Shown here piece after piece: positions 1 to 9,910 of a DNA stretch of 64,000 bases (position 1 is the first letter of the stretch; the number at the start of each line of letters is the position of its first letter). Under the pieces are notes generated by a model, which made no database searches, was not told the origin of the DNA, and was given only the letters and a program-made list of their open reading frames with translations. The stretch is from Mycobacterium sp. (GTDB taxonomy: Bacteria > Actinomycetota > Actinomycetes > Mycobacteriales > Mycobacteriaceae), in contig JAGYKK010000003.1 in NCBI GenBank assembly GCA_018401645.1, positions 1 through 64,000 on the forward strand, read 5' to 3'. The position numbers were made by a program, and so were the translations under genes.

Positions 1-69
1 GGTAGCAACGACAGGGTCGGGACCGGGCCTTCGGTTCCGCCGTGACCGGGCCCTGACGGGACCGACAAA

Positions 70-140
70 GGCGCCGAGGGAACCGAGGGCGCCGAGGGAA
101 CCGAGGGCGCCGAGGGAACCGAGGGCGCCGAGGGCGCCGG
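70..140. repeat. 18-bp tandem repeat, three copies plus a partial
   Basis: The 18-base unit GGCGCCGAGGGAACCGAG occurs three times head to tail from base 70 and is followed by a partial copy. Read in the frame of the downstream Pro/Ala-rich ORF it encodes alternating Gly-Ala-Glu and Gly-Thr-Glu triplets, a collagen-like Gly-X-Y pattern. The unit length is a multiple of three, as expected for a coding repeat. There are no unique spacers, so it is not CRISPR. Confidence 0.8.
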
Positions 141-189
141 GGGGGACGTCGCGGACCCCGAGACACCTGACCGGTTACCCCGACGGGCG

Positions 190-573
190 GTGTTCGCGGC
201 CCGCGCCGCGCCCGCCCCTTCGCGCGCATCGGCGTCGACGGGGCCGCCGCCGCCCACCCCGGGGATCTCTTCGGGGGAACCGGCCCCCGAAATTGTGTCC
301 GAGAAGGATCCGGAGGAATCGGCATCTGAGCCGGCCACGCCCCCGCCACGCCCGACGCTGCCCCGCGCGCCACGCGCCGTGCTACGCGCCGTGGCACGCG
401 ACGGGGATGACGTGGAAGCACCCGCAGCGCGCGACGCTGAATCCGAAGCATTCGACCCGCTCGACCCTGCCGAGCCGGTGGTGTCGGCGAACGCTACCGG
501 CATCGATCCGATCGCCGAGCCCACACCCAACGCCACCGCCAACGCACCCACCCGCCCGACGTACCGGGAGTAG
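190..573 (+). CDS. Low-complexity Pro/Ala/Glu-rich hypothetical protein, probably the 3' part of a broken gene
   Basis: I do not recognise this protein. The frame stays open from base 46, just after an in-frame TGA at 43-45, to the TAG at 571-573. The only ordinary start codon is GTG at 190, with no clear ribosome binding site. Before 190 the same frame reads as Gly-X-Y triplets (see the repeat at 70-140). After it the protein is rich in Pro, Ala, Asp and Glu with no recognisable domain. Third-codon positions are strongly G/C, which suggests true coding in this frame. Since many genes in this window carry indels, the likeliest explanation is the C-terminal part of a larger collagen-like or Pro-rich surface protein whose upstream part is cut by the window edge and broken near base 43. 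Confidence 0.35.
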   Translation: MFAARAAPAPSRASASTGPPPPTPGISSGEPAPEIVSEKDPEESASEPATPPPRPTLPRAPRAVLRAVARDGDDVEAPAARDAESEAFDPLDPAEPVVSANATGIDPIAEPTPNATANAPTRPTYRE

Positions 574-1707
574 CTGGACGGCGCGGGCTCTGTCGCGGTG
601 ACCGTCCGCCGGCCGTACTCAATCGTCCGTACGCGCCCCTTCGACGAGCGGCGGTGGCGGCCGTTGTTGTTCGACAACGAGTTACATGCGGACATATTTC
701 TCCATATTTAGTTTGAAGCCCTACAGGCCGCGCACCACGAACGCCGGACGACTTACCGTCATCGCGTTGGTGGACCGGAACCCCGATCGTTGTTAAAACG
801 CTCCGTCACAGCCCGATGGCCAAAAGAGAACTATCCAGAGGAGTGCAAGGGTGACGCGGTTGGGCGGCTCTGAGGTGTTCCCGTGCCCGGCGTGGCGTGC
901 TCGTTCCGGTTCGAGTTCTCAGCCCCGCAGGGGAGGATCAGATCGCCACCGCTGTCCATGCATCGCAACCTGACGGCGTTACCATCACGCCACAGTTGAT
1001 GTCACGGACACCCGATGCGTAGAACATCAACTCCAATCCCCGTGTCAACTAACGTACCAGCGCAACGAAGTGCCGGGACCTGATGGACGTCAAAACACAG
1101 TCGCAGGACGATCGAGTTGGTGTCCGGTTGTGGCGATCGGCCGATCCAGCGCGATGGCTGCGGCACCCACCCGGGCGGCGGTCTCGGTCCTTGTCATGCT
1201 CATTGCCACGGCAGTTGACGGTAATGAGCCACACCCGCCCCTGGGATCGGTGAAATTACTGCACTGTTGACTTTGTATTCAGGATTTTCTTGGGCGGCAG
1301 CCCAGACCTTCGAGACCTGCGAAACGATCCACGGGCCACCGACTCCTGGTCAGTTCAGGACCCCACCCGAGATGCCGTCCGCGTGCCTACCGCTGCATTC
1401 AGCACGACTCGCTGATCACCACGCGTGAGCACACACCGATCCAAAGTCCACCACCCCACGGGACACTGTCGACGTCCGGCCAGTTGACACAAGGAGAACG
1501 TTGCGAGGCGACGGGGTTCGATCGCACGACCAAGCCGTTATCAGGCCCGCGGTCCGGACAAATCGCGCTTGTTCCCGCGATCGCCGGTCGAGACCGAATA
1601 GATCGGCTCTACAAGAGCCTTTCGTGGACATAAACGATGAATAAACGATGACCCCGGGGCGCCAAGAGGCGTCCCACCGGGAAGAAACCGGATCTACCAG
1701 GAACTAG
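574..1707. other. 1.1-kb stretch without a convincing gene
   Basis: Short ORFs exist on both strands (for example 1070-1270 plus and 1416-1631 minus), but none has a plausible ribosome binding site, a mycobacterial amino-acid composition or a recognisable motif. A locally AT-richer patch lies at about 665-720 and holds a CATATTT direct repeat. The stretch lies directly downstream (3' side) of the CAT-anticodon tRNA, a common place for integrated elements or their remnants, but I see no integrase or att duplication. Confidence 0.5.
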
Positions 1708-1781
1708 TAGGGCGGGTCGGACTTGAACCGACGACCAACGGATTATGAGTCCGCGGCTCTGACCAACTGAGCTACCGCCCC
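1708..1781 (-). tRNA. tRNA with CAT anticodon (elongator Met, or Ile2 if lysidine-modified)
   Basis: On the minus strand the cloverleaf folds cleanly: a 7-bp acceptor (GGGGCGG with CCGCCCT, closing on a G-T pair), a GCTC/GAGC D stem, an anticodon stem GCGGA/TCCGT around the loop CTCATAA with anticodon CAT, a 5-nt variable region, a T stem GTCGG/CCGAC around TTCAAGT, and discriminator A. CCA is not encoded. The first pair is G-T rather than the C1-A72 mismatch of initiators, so this is not tRNA-fMet. Sequence alone cannot decide between tRNA-Met and the tilS-modified tRNA-Ile2. Confidence 0.93.
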
Positions 1782-1958
1782 GTGCACCACCGGCGCGCTA
1801 TGAGCCTAGCGCCCACATCGCGCGTGCTCGGGCCTAGCTCGTGACCACGCAGAGCTCATTGCCGTCGGAAAGTAGCAATCACGTCGAGGTCCGCCACGAG
1901 CCGTCAGCCATCACCACCGCGACTCATTCCACCACCTCGGAGAGCTTGCCGATCGCCA

Positions 1959-2804
1959 TCAGGAGTAGACCGGCTGCCCGTCCGCGTCAATGTAGTACCG
2001 CGCCGTGCCGTGCTCGACGCGGGGCGCATCGGCCCGCAGTGCCACCGCGATCTTGTTGCTGGCATTGCGCATCACGTCCAACGTCAGTTCACGGGCCTGT
2101 TCGACCGTGAAATGCGTGCGAACACCCGAGGCGACATCGGAGGTGATCTCAGAAGGCGACCAGATCAGTGCGTCGACATACCGCAGCGCGGCGCGGTGGC
2201 CGCTGCTGAGCAATTCCGAATCCTCGTACCGGTGGATACCGTCGTAGAGTCCCTCCGAACCTCCGGCATCCAGCGCGGTGCTGTCGCGCAACGACTTACA
2301 CAGCCGACAGTCGTGCGCGACCGCCCCGCGCAACCGCACCACCTCGGTGGTCACCGGATCGAGAGATCGCAGCCGCGCTATGCCGGGCAGCAGGCGGTTG
2401 AACACGATGTCGACGGCATCGATATCGGCATTCCACGGCGGCTCGGCGGGAATCCAGTCCACCGGCAGATCCAGCGCGGTCAAACCCGCCCGCACCCGGG
2501 GCAGAAAATCGGCGACGTACATCTGCATGACCGCGCCGAAGGCTCCCCGGCCGAGCGCTCCGGTCAGTGCCGCGCGCTGGGCGTCGGTGATCACCGATAC
2601 GTCGATGCTGAACTGTTCGGCGAAGTCGATCACGACGGACTCGATCTCTGACTCGGGTTGTGCCGCAGCGAGTTCAGCCGGCAGCGGCGACAATGACACC
2701 ACGTCGGCACACCGCGCACGGACCAGACCCACCAGACGTGTCTGGCCGGGTGGCGACTGCTCGACCAGCAGGTTGAGCCAAGTGTCGAGCTCGTCTGCGG
2801 GCAC
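1959..2804 (-). CDS. Carboxymuconolactone-decarboxylase/AhpD-like protein
   Basis: This 281-residue cytoplasmic protein has a CRLC (Cys-X-X-Cys) motif inside the segment AVAHDCRLCKSLRD, the redox-active signature of AhpD/CMD-family proteins, which act as thiol peroxidase partners or decarboxylases. The N-terminal half is less conserved. The GTG start at 2804 lies 6 bases after the tldE stop, so it is the third gene of a tldD-tldE-CMD operon. The same order is found in M. tuberculosis (Rv2315c-Rv2314c-Rv2313c). Family assignment is reasonable, but the specific substrate is unknown. Confidence 0.75.
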   Translation of the reverse strand: MPADELDTWLNLLVEQSPPGQTRLVGLVRARCADVVSLSPLPAELAAAQPESEIESVVIDFAEQFSIDVSVITDAQRAALTGALGRGAFGAVMQMYVADFLPRVRAGLTALDLPVDWIPAEPPWNADIDAVDIVFNRLLPGIARLRSLDPVTTEVVRLRGAVAHDCRLCKSLRDSTALDAGGSEGLYDGIHRYEDSELLSSGHRAALRYVDALIWSPSEITSDVASGVRTHFTVEQARELTLDVMRNASNKIAVALRADAPRVEHGTARYYIDADGQPVYS

Positions 2805-2810
2805 AGTTGA

Positions 2811-4179
2811 TTATTGCGCCTGGCTCACCGAAGACATGTGGAAGTCGGGAATACGAAGCGTGGGCATCACGGCTCGGGTCGCCCAGTCACTCCACTCCCG
2901 CGGAAGTGTGGTCTCGGGAACCCCGGCTTCGGTTGCCCGACGCAACAGGTCCAGGGGGCTCTCGTTGAACCGGAAATTGTTCACCGCCGCGGTGATCTCG
3001 CCGTCCTCGACGAGGTAGACGCCGTCTCGGGTGAGTCCGGTCAGAAGCAGGGTGGTCGGGTCGACCGTCCGGATGTACCACAGCGTCGTCAGCAGAAGAC
3101 CCCGTTCGGTGGCCGCGACCATCTCGGCCAGATCTCTCGTGCCACCGGTCATCAAGAGGTTATCGGCGGGCACCGCGGGCGCGGCGCCGAACTCGGCAGC
3201 CGTGGCCCTCGGATAGACCAGCGAGGCGATGGTGCCGTCACGGATCCAGTCCACTCGGTCGATACCCAGGCCGTTATCGAACACTGAGAGCCGTTCGGAA
3301 CCGGCAGCGGTGTGAACGAAAGGCGCGCACTCCAATCCGAGCGCCAGCGGATCGGAATACATCGTCAACGCAAGATCGGTCAGCTTCTCCCCCACCCGCG
3401 TTCCCCCGCCAGGTGCCGACAACGCGGTACGACCCTCCTGGGCCCCGCGACCGTCCATCGACCAGCCGAGGTAGATCATCATGTCGGCCACGGTCGAGGG
3501 CGGCATCAGCGTTTCGTAACGTCCGGCCGGCAGTTCGACCGTGCGCCGCGACCAGTCCAGGCGCATAGACAACTCCGTCAGCATGGCATCGATCGGGACG
3601 GCGGCGAACCACGGCGTACTGATCCCGACCCAGGCACTGGCACCGCCACGCTTGGCGTTGATTTCCACGGACCCGGTCGGCTGGGTGAATCGGCGGCGCA
3701 TCCGGTCGGGTGGCCACCAACGTCGTCTCCACCACGTGGTGGGCGAAATACAGCCGATCACTACGGCCGAAGCCGTTCGACAACGCACGAGCCAACTCGG
3801 CGAACACGCCGGCGCCGGTGCCCGGTACCGGGTCGCCCCAGTCGGCGGGTTCTCCGGTTCCGGTGAGCAACGGGGCGTTGTCGCGCGCCTCCGGTGCACC
3901 GTGCGCAGCGTCCTCGGCGGCAAAGACCAGTGCAGCAACTGCGCCCTCATCGACGGCGCTGGAGCGCCTGGTCCCGAGATGCGCGGAATCGCCACGCCGT
4001 ACGACGGAGACGATCGTTGTGGTTCGACTGGTCGCTACACCATTGGTGGTCATCGAGTTGCCCGCCCAGCGCAGCGAGGCCTCCGCGCGGTCGGAGACGA
4101 TCACGATCGTCTCGTCGCAGCGGCCAGACTCGGCGGCAGCCCGCAGGCCCAGTTCGACAACCTCCTGGGCGGGAATCAT
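2811..4179 (-). CDS. TldE/PmbA-family metalloprotease subunit (frameshifted in this sequence)
   Basis: This is the TldE (PmbA) partner of TldD, which together form a heterodimeric zinc protease acting on small or modified peptides; TldE supplies structure rather than the metal site. The start ATG at 4179 overlaps the tldD stop in an ATGA. The N-terminal frame runs conserved to about residue 158 (ending VETTLVAT) and the remainder continues in another frame from RRRFTQPTGSVEINAKRGG. The break is at about 3698-3712. Restoring one base on each side of CGACCGG would give the expected ATSTGMRRR, so about two bases appear to be missing. Both sides are fully conserved, so an intact gene in the organism is likely. 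Confidence 0.85.
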
Positions 4180-5701
4180 CGGCCCGATTCGGCGCGGGTG
4201 TTGAGCACGTTGACCCCACGGAACAACGCCGACGGACATCCGTGACTGACTGCGGCGACCTGACCTGGTTGAGCTTTACCGCAGTTGAACGCCCCCCCGA
4301 GCCGCCACGTCGATGCTCCGCCGACTGCTTCCATGGAGTTCCAGAAGTCGGTGGTGACGGCCTGATAGGCGACATCGCGGAGCTGGCCATCGAGGCGGCC
4401 GTTGCGGATCCGGAAGAAACGTTGGCCGGTGAACTGAAAGTTGTAGCGCTGCATGTCAATCGACCAGCTTTTGTCGCCGACGATGTAGATGCCGTCGGTC
4501 ACCCGACTGATCAGGTCGCCGGTGCTCAGGTCTTCAGTCCCGGGCTGCAATGACACGTTGGGCATCCGCTGGATCGGAACATGGTGCGCGGAGTCGGCGT
4601 AGGAGCAGCCGTTGGAGCGGTCCAATCCGAGTTTGCGCGCGAACACCCGGTCGAGTTGATAGCCGACAAAGATGCCCCTGCGAACCAGATCCCAACTCTG
4701 CGCGGCCACTCCCTCGGCGTCGTAACCGATTGTCGCCAAACCATGGTCGACGGTCCGGTCGGCGGTGATGTTCATGACCTCTGATCCGTAGCGCATCCGG
4801 TTCAGCTTGTCCGGGGTGGCGAACGAGGTCCCGGCATAGGCGGCTTCGTAGCCGATCGCCCGGTCGTACTCGGTGGCATGTCCGATGGACTCGTGGATGG
4901 TCAGCCACAGGTTGGTCGGGTCGATCACCAGATCGGTCACACCGGCGGCAACGCTGGGCGACTTGGTCTTCTCGGCCAGCAAGCCGGGCAGTTCGGCGAG
5001 TTCAGCCGACCAGTCCCACACCTGATCATCGGTCAGAGCCTCCCAACCGCGGGCGGTGGGCGGCGCCAGGGTGCGCATCGCCTCGAAGTTGCCCGCCGCC
5101 GCGTCGACGGCCACCGCCTCCAAGGTCGGCATCATCCGAACCCGTTGCTGGGTGATCGCCGAGCCAAAGGTATCGGCATAGAAGGTCTGTTCCTTGACCG
5201 AGTTGACCATCGCCGACACATGGTCCACCCCGTCAGATGCCAGCAGTCGCCCCGAGTACTCCCCCAGTAGCGCCACCTTCTCATCGGTGGGGATCGCGAA
5301 CGGGTCGATCCGGTAATCGGACACCCAGGTGGAATCGGGGTAGATCGGTTCGTCGGCCAGTTCGATCCGCTCGGCGTTGAGCGCGGACAGAGTGACCGCG
5401 ACACCCACCGCGTGGCGTGCCGATTCCGCAGCGATATCGGGGCGCAGCCCAGCATGGGAGGCGAAACCCCAGGTGCCGTCGACGATCACCCGCACCGCGA
5501 GACCGACCTCACGGTCCAGGATGGCGGACTCCAACTCACCGTCGCGCAGTTGCACGATCTCGGTGGTGATCGCATGCACCCGCAAATCGGCGTAGCTCGC
5601 TCCGGCCGCGACGAACTCGCGAATGTCTTCCGGCGTGATACGGCGAGCCGGGAGAAAGGCAGCGCGAGGAAGTCCTCGTCGATGCCGTGTCGCGTACTCA
5701 C
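4176..5701 (-). CDS. tldD: TldD-family zinc metalloprotease (frameshifted near its N-terminus)
   Basis: This is the catalytic TldD subunit. The zinc motif H-E-x3-H is visible as HESIGHATEYD, followed by the conserved GYEAAYAGTSF segment. The proposed start is GTG at 5701 (VSTRHGIDEDFLALPF), giving about 508 residues, the usual family length. The frame changes at about 5642: adding one C in CTCGCCGTATC would join SRLA to RITPEDIREFVAAGASYADL, which leads straight into the long conserved frame beginning RVHAITTEIVQLRDG. The gene overlaps tldE by 4 bases (ATGA), so the two subunits are probably translationally coupled. Confidence 0.87.
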
Positions 5702-5868
5702 GGCTCCACCTGGTAACGGGAGGGCGTTGCGGTCAGTCAGCGGCGCGGTCGGCTGGCACCTGGCGCCCAGCCGCGCCTGTACTGACATTGTCGGGGCGCT
5801 GGCTGACTGCGGCCCGGTTTGATGCGCTACTCTGGCTCGCACTGGCTGGGCGCGCTTCGCCTCACCGC

Positions 5869-6936
5869 CTAAGACGATCGGCGCGATCGGCGGCGCGATC
5901 GGCGGCGCGGCGTTGCTGAACCGGGGACGGCGGGTCGTCGTGCCCGCTCGCGCGGATCGGACACCGTTGAAATTGTTTCGGAAACCGTAGAAATTGAAGC
6001 CGCGGGCGTTTTCACCCGTGCCGCCGGCGCTGCGGGCGGGAGAGCCGCGGCCGGCGCTGACGGCACGGCGCTTCCGCCGACCGGTCCGATGGGCCGCTGG
6101 TAGCCCGCTTCCACGATCGGCCGAAGAATCGGGTCCAGCACCGGGTTCAGCAGTGGTGCCAGCAGTCCGGTCATCGCGACGAGCGGAAGCATCGGATTGG
6201 GAACGAATACGTAGGTCACGTTGCCCGGAGAACCGTCGGCCCCCTCGGGCGTGTATCGGACGTTCCGGGGATCGTTGAGATCGACGTCGAAGTATCCGAA
6301 CACATGGGTCGTTGACATTCCCACCGCCGCGTTGAGGACCGCGAGCAGGTTGCGCTCATCGGTGGGCCAGTCGGCCCACCCGTCGTACTGGCGGATCACC
6401 TCCGTGCCCTGGTAGGGCGAGTCGGCCGGGATGGGGTCGGGGTCGCGACCACCGAAGGCATTCTCCGGGTTGCCGATAGACACCCACGACACCCGGTCGG
6501 AATCCGGCGCGGTGGCGGGGTCGGCGGCCCAGCCCCGCAGTGCCGAGTAAATGACCTGCCCGCCCTGGCTGTGCCCGAAGAGGGTGATCGGTGTGCCGTC
6601 GTCGCGCAGTGCGGCGATGGCCTCATTCACCCGCACCGCGCCCAGATCATTGAAGTACTGCCCGAGGGGCCATGCGGGGTAGTCGACGGCCTGGCAAGTG
6701 TCCGGCGGGTCACAGAGGTCACCGCGCAACTGCAGTTGGGTGAAGGGGACGAGGTTCTGCAGGCCGGCAAGGCCGCCCTCGAGGGTCAGCACGGTCGCCG
6801 GCAGGGGCGCGGACACCGCGGACAGTCGCACCTCGGTGGTGGCAACGGCATCCGGCGTGTGGGTCGCCCCGATAACGGCGACCGTCAACCCCACCGACAA
6901 CCCAGCACTCAGCAATGTTTTCACGGTCTCCACCAT
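5869..6936 (-). CDS. Secreted PE-PPE-domain alpha/beta hydrolase without a PE or PPE domain
   Basis: This 355-residue protein starts at ATG 6936 with a hydrophobic leader (LLSAGLSVGLTVAVIGA), consistent with secretion. It carries the serine-hydrolase elbow GHSQGG within ITLFGHSQGGQVIYSALRG and the VSIGNPENAFGGRDP segment typical of the PE-PPE domain (cutinase-like esterases such as those at the C-terminus of some PE and PPE proteins). No PE or PPE N-terminal domain precedes it. The last 60 residues are Ala/Pro/Arg-rich with an RRSRRRSRRSS tail encoded by a GATCGGCGGCGC-type tandem repeat at 5877-5912, so that end may be unreliable. Likely an esterase or lipase of the cell envelope; the substrate is unknown. 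Confidence 0.75.
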   Translation of the reverse strand: MVETVKTLLSAGLSVGLTVAVIGATHTPDAVATTEVRLSAVSAPLPATVLTLEGGLAGLQNLVPFTQLQLRGDLCDPPDTCQAVDYPAWPLGQYFNDLGAVRVNEAIAALRDDGTPITLFGHSQGGQVIYSALRGWAADPATAPDSDRVSWVSIGNPENAFGGRDPDPIPADSPYQGTEVIRQYDGWADWPTDERNLLAVLNAAVGMSTTHVFGYFDVDLNDPRNVRYTPEGADGSPGNVTYVFVPNPMLPLVAMTGLLAPLLNPVLDPILRPIVEAGYQRPIGPVGGSAVPSAPAAALPPAAPAARVKTPAASISTVSETISTVSDPRERARRPAVPGSATPRRRSRRRSRRSS

Positions 6937-7030
6937 TTCCGCCAGACTCCCCGGCCCCGCCAGCAAACAATACACGCGGGCCGACAACCCCCCGTCAACA
7001 CCGACACGCACGGTCGCGCCGGAGGTACAG

Positions 7031-7855
7031 CTACCGGCGCCCGTAGCCCTGGGAGTCAAGCCAGATCGCCACGACGCACACCGCCAGGCAAATCGACAAG
7101 GCCACCCAGTCGGGACCCCGTGGCCTCGACGGGGCGGCGGCAATCTGCCCGGTACCGCCCCGGGCGGTGATCGCATCACCCATCTCGTCGGCCCGGCGCA
7201 GAGCGACGGTGACGCCGGCGGCCAACAGATCGACCATCTCGCTCAACCACCGTCGACGTTTGACCCGGCCGTCAGGCAGCACCGCTCGTGGTCTTAACCG
7301 GCGCGCGGCGTAAAGCAATCGGAACTCGTCGAGCAGCATCGGGAAGGCCCGCAACGCCAACCCCAGCGTGACCGCCCAGTCCTCCACCGGGATCCGCAAT
7401 GCCCGAAACGGCCGGCCCAGGGTGGCGACCGCGGGGGCGACGTCGGCGACGTTGGTGGTCCACGACACCAACGCCCCCAGCGCCAGCAGAACTATCGACA
7501 ACGCGGTAAAGCGCAGGAACTTGAGCAGTCCGCCGACCTCGAGATCCACCGAGGCCAGGTGCAGCACCGGTTGACCACCGCCGAGGGTGGCCAGCACGCA
7601 GCCGATCAGCAGCAGGACCCACAGCCATCGCGGTATCGACGGCACGGCCCCACGCGGGATGTGCGCCAGTCGTACGACAACCGCCACCAGGACGGCCATC
7701 AACCCGATCGGCACCCAGCCGGGATAGAAGGCCAGCAGGAGCGAGACGGTGAAGACCACGATGATCTTGGTGCCGGCCCACAACTCGTGGATGACGGACG
7801 CTCCGGGAACCGGGCGCAATAGCACTACCGGCCGACGTTGGCGTTCTGCGGTCAC
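7031..7855 (-). CDS. CbiQ/EcfT-like transmembrane component of an ECF transporter
   Basis: This 274-residue membrane protein has about five hydrophobic segments (for example [19 protein letters not shown] and [18 protein letters not shown]) and two cytoplasmic Arg-Ala-containing couplings typical of EcfT proteins ([23 protein letters not shown] and [17 protein letters not shown]). It would connect the ATPases to a substrate-binding S component. The GTG start at 7855 overlaps the stop of the upstream ATPase gene in GTGA, so the two form one operon, as in M. tuberculosis Rv2326c-Rv2325c. Confidence 0.85.
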   Translation of the reverse strand: MTAERQRRPVVLLRPVPGASVIHELWAGTKIIVVFTVSLLLAFYPGWVPIGLMAVLVAVVVRLAHIPRGAVPSIPRWLWVLLLIGCVLATLGGGQPVLHLASVDLEVGGLLKFLRFTALSIVLLALGALVSWTTNVADVAPAVATLGRPFRALRIPVEDWAVTLGLALRAFPMLLDEFRLLYAARRLRPRAVLPDGRVKRRRWLSEMVDLLAAGVTVALRRADEMGDAITARGGTGQIAAAPSRPRGPDWVALSICLAVCVVAIWLDSQGYGRR

Positions 7856-9879
7856 GGCAGGCCTCCGGCGGTCGCGGATACCGAGGCCATTTCGCCGGTG
7901 TCGAGATGAAGGGTGCGCGGGCACAGTTCTTCGAGGCCGCCGAAGTCGTGGGAGATGACGATCACCGTCAGGCCGGCGTTGCGGCGCAGGTCGGTCAGCA
8001 GGGTCAATAGCCCGCGCTGACTGGCGGCGTCCAGGCCCGCCAGGGGTTCATCGAGGATCAGTGCCTGCGGCCACCGGGCGAGCAGGCCGGCCATCACGAC
8101 GCGGCGCATCTGGCCGCCACTGAGTTGGTCGACGCGTCGCCGAGCCAGCGATCCGTCGAGGCCGACGGTCGCGAGGGCGGCCACCACCCGCGCAGTGTCG
8201 TAGGGCGAGAATCCGGCAGCGGAGGCGACTTCGAGATCGACCGTGCTGCGCAAAAGTTGGAGCCGGGCGGCTTGGAACGCGATCGCGACATCCCCGACGT
8301 GTTCGTGTGCCGGTCGGCCTCGCACCAGACACGAACCGGTGGTCGGCGCGATGAGTCCGGCCATGATCCAGGCCAACGTCGACTTACCGGATCCGTTGCC
8401 ACCGTGGATCAGCACGCCCTCGCCTTCGTTGACGGTGAAACTGACATCGCGGAGGGCGGATTTCGCCCAGGGTGTCCCGCTGCCGTACTCGTGTCCGACA
8501 CCGCTCAACTCCAGCACCGGGGCGCCTGCGCGCGGGGCAGCAACAACCGTAGTCGTGGGCGGCGCGGCATGGGCGACCATCACCATGTTGTCCGCTGATT
8601 CGCTGAGATTGACTGTCCGGGAGGCGATTTCAGCCTCACTGTTGTAATGCGTGATGTGTACCAGTGCCATCCGGCGCCGATCGGCAAGTCCGGACAGGAC
8701 GTTGAGCAACGCCTCCCGACCCCGTTGGTCGACCATGCTGGTGATCTCGTCGGCGATCAGCATCGCCGGCTGGCGAGCCAGTGCTGCCGCTACAGCCAAC
8801 CGCTGCAGTTCTCCGCCGGAAAGCCCGCCGGTATCGCGTTCCTCCATCCCGGCCAGTCCCACCTCGCCGAGGAGTCCGCTGACATCGGTGCGTGTTCCCG
8901 GTGGCAGCCCCCAGACCACGTCGTCGGCGACCCTGGTGCCGAGTACCTGGCTCTCCGGGTGCTGCATGACGACCGCGGTGCCGCCGAGGCGCCCCAACCC
9001 AACCGCTCCGGGGCGATCGACCACACCGGAGGTGGGCTCGCGCCCGCACAGCAGCAGCATCAGCGTGGTCTTACCCGACCCATTGGCGCCAGTGACCGCT
9101 ACATGCTCGCCGGCGTCGATGGTCAGGTTCAGCGGCCGCAGCGCATCGTGATCGGCGCTCGGGTACCGGTAGCGCGCCCCGCTGAGCCGAACCGGCAGCG
9201 GAGCAACCGGACCGACTTCGACCCGCGACTCGAGTTTGTGCACGTCAGGGATGACGCGAAGCCGTTCCAGCACCCGGCCCAGTACCCACCACCCCACCAG
9301 CGAGACCAACACGATCGAGAAAATCGCGTAGCCCATCATCAGCACCGGCCAGTACTGCAACGCGGTGCCGAACATGGCGCGGGTCTGCACGGCGGACTCG
9401 CGGAACGGCTCGAACTGCGACATCACCGAAACCACACCGTCGACATTGGCGGTGATGGCCTCGAACGTCAGCGTCCGTAATCGGACAAGTACGGCGAGCG
9501 CCCCGATGACGAACAGCCCGGAGATGATCCCGGCGACGATCGAGACCACGACCACCGTGGGCGTACCCCGGCCACGACGTTTGATGATGCCGGTCAGTCC
9601 GCCGACGTAGGCACAGTTGAGCACGACCATGAAACCGCTGATCCCTGAGATCAGAAACGCGATGGTGGCGGCGGCGAACGCGGCCGCGAGCAGTACCCGC
9701 AACCGGTAGCGGTACCCGAGTAGGCCCATCGGGACCGTGACCAACAGGGAGAGCCCGCCGGCGAAGGGCACCACCACCGCCACAATCGCCAGTGCGGCGC
9801 TCAAGGCGCCCATCACGGCGGCCTGGGCTGTCTCGACGGGGGACAGCGAGCGCGCGCGCCGCCTACCGGTCGAGGTCAT
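7852..9879 (-). CDS. ECF-type transporter: membrane domain fused to two ABC ATPase domains
   Basis: This 675-residue fusion begins at ATG 9879 ([16 protein letters not shown]). Roughly the first 215 residues form a six-segment hydrophobic domain resembling an S component or DUF2232-like module. Two complete ATPase domains follow: the first with Walker [10 protein letters not shown], signature LSGGE and Walker B MLIADE; the second with [14 protein letters not shown] and LILDEP. With the CbiQ-like gene next to it, it could form a complete vitamin or metal importer from two polypeptides. No separate S component is visible, so I infer that the N-terminal membrane domain does that job. The substrate is unknown. 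Confidence 0.85.
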   Translation of the reverse strand: MTSTGRRRARSLSPVETAQAAVMGALSAALAIVAVVVPFAGGLSLLVTVPMGLLGYRYRLRVLLAAAFAAATIAFLISGISGFMVVLNCAYVGGLTGIIKRRGRGTPTVVVVSIVAGIISGLFVIGALAVLVRLRTLTFEAITANVDGVVSVMSQFEPFRESAVQTRAMFGTALQYWPVLMMGYAIFSIVLVSLVGWWVLGRVLERLRVIPDVHKLESRVEVGPVAPLPVRLSGARYRYPSADHDALRPLNLTIDAGEHVAVTGANGSGKTTLMLLLCGREPTSGVVDRPGAVGLGRLGGTAVVMQHPESQVLGTRVADDVVWGLPPGTRTDVSGLLGEVGLAGMEERDTGGLSGGELQRLAVAAALARQPAMLIADEITSMVDQRGREALLNVLSGLADRRRMALVHITHYNSEAEIASRTVNLSESADNMVMVAHAAPPTTTVVAAPRAGAPVLELSGVGHEYGSGTPWAKSALRDVSFTVNEGEGVLIHGGNGSGKSTLAWIMAGLIAPTTGSCLVRGRPAHEHVGDVAIAFQAARLQLLRSTVDLEVASAAGFSPYDTARVVAALATVGLDGSLARRRVDQLSGGQMRRVVMAGLLARWPQALILDEPLAGLDAASQRGLLTLLTDLRRNAGLTVIVISHDFGGLEELCPRTLHLDTGEMASVSATAGGLP

Positions 9880-9910
9880 TTCCCGATTCTGCCAGCCGGG
9901 CCGGGATCGA

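Noticed and set aside
70..140. CRISPR-like direct repeats
   Set aside because: The 18-bp units are contiguous, without spacers, and keep the reading frame.
1070..1270. Possible 66-residue gene in the left intergenic stretch
   Set aside because: No ribosome binding site, no conservation that I recognise, and an overlapping antisense ORF of equal quality.
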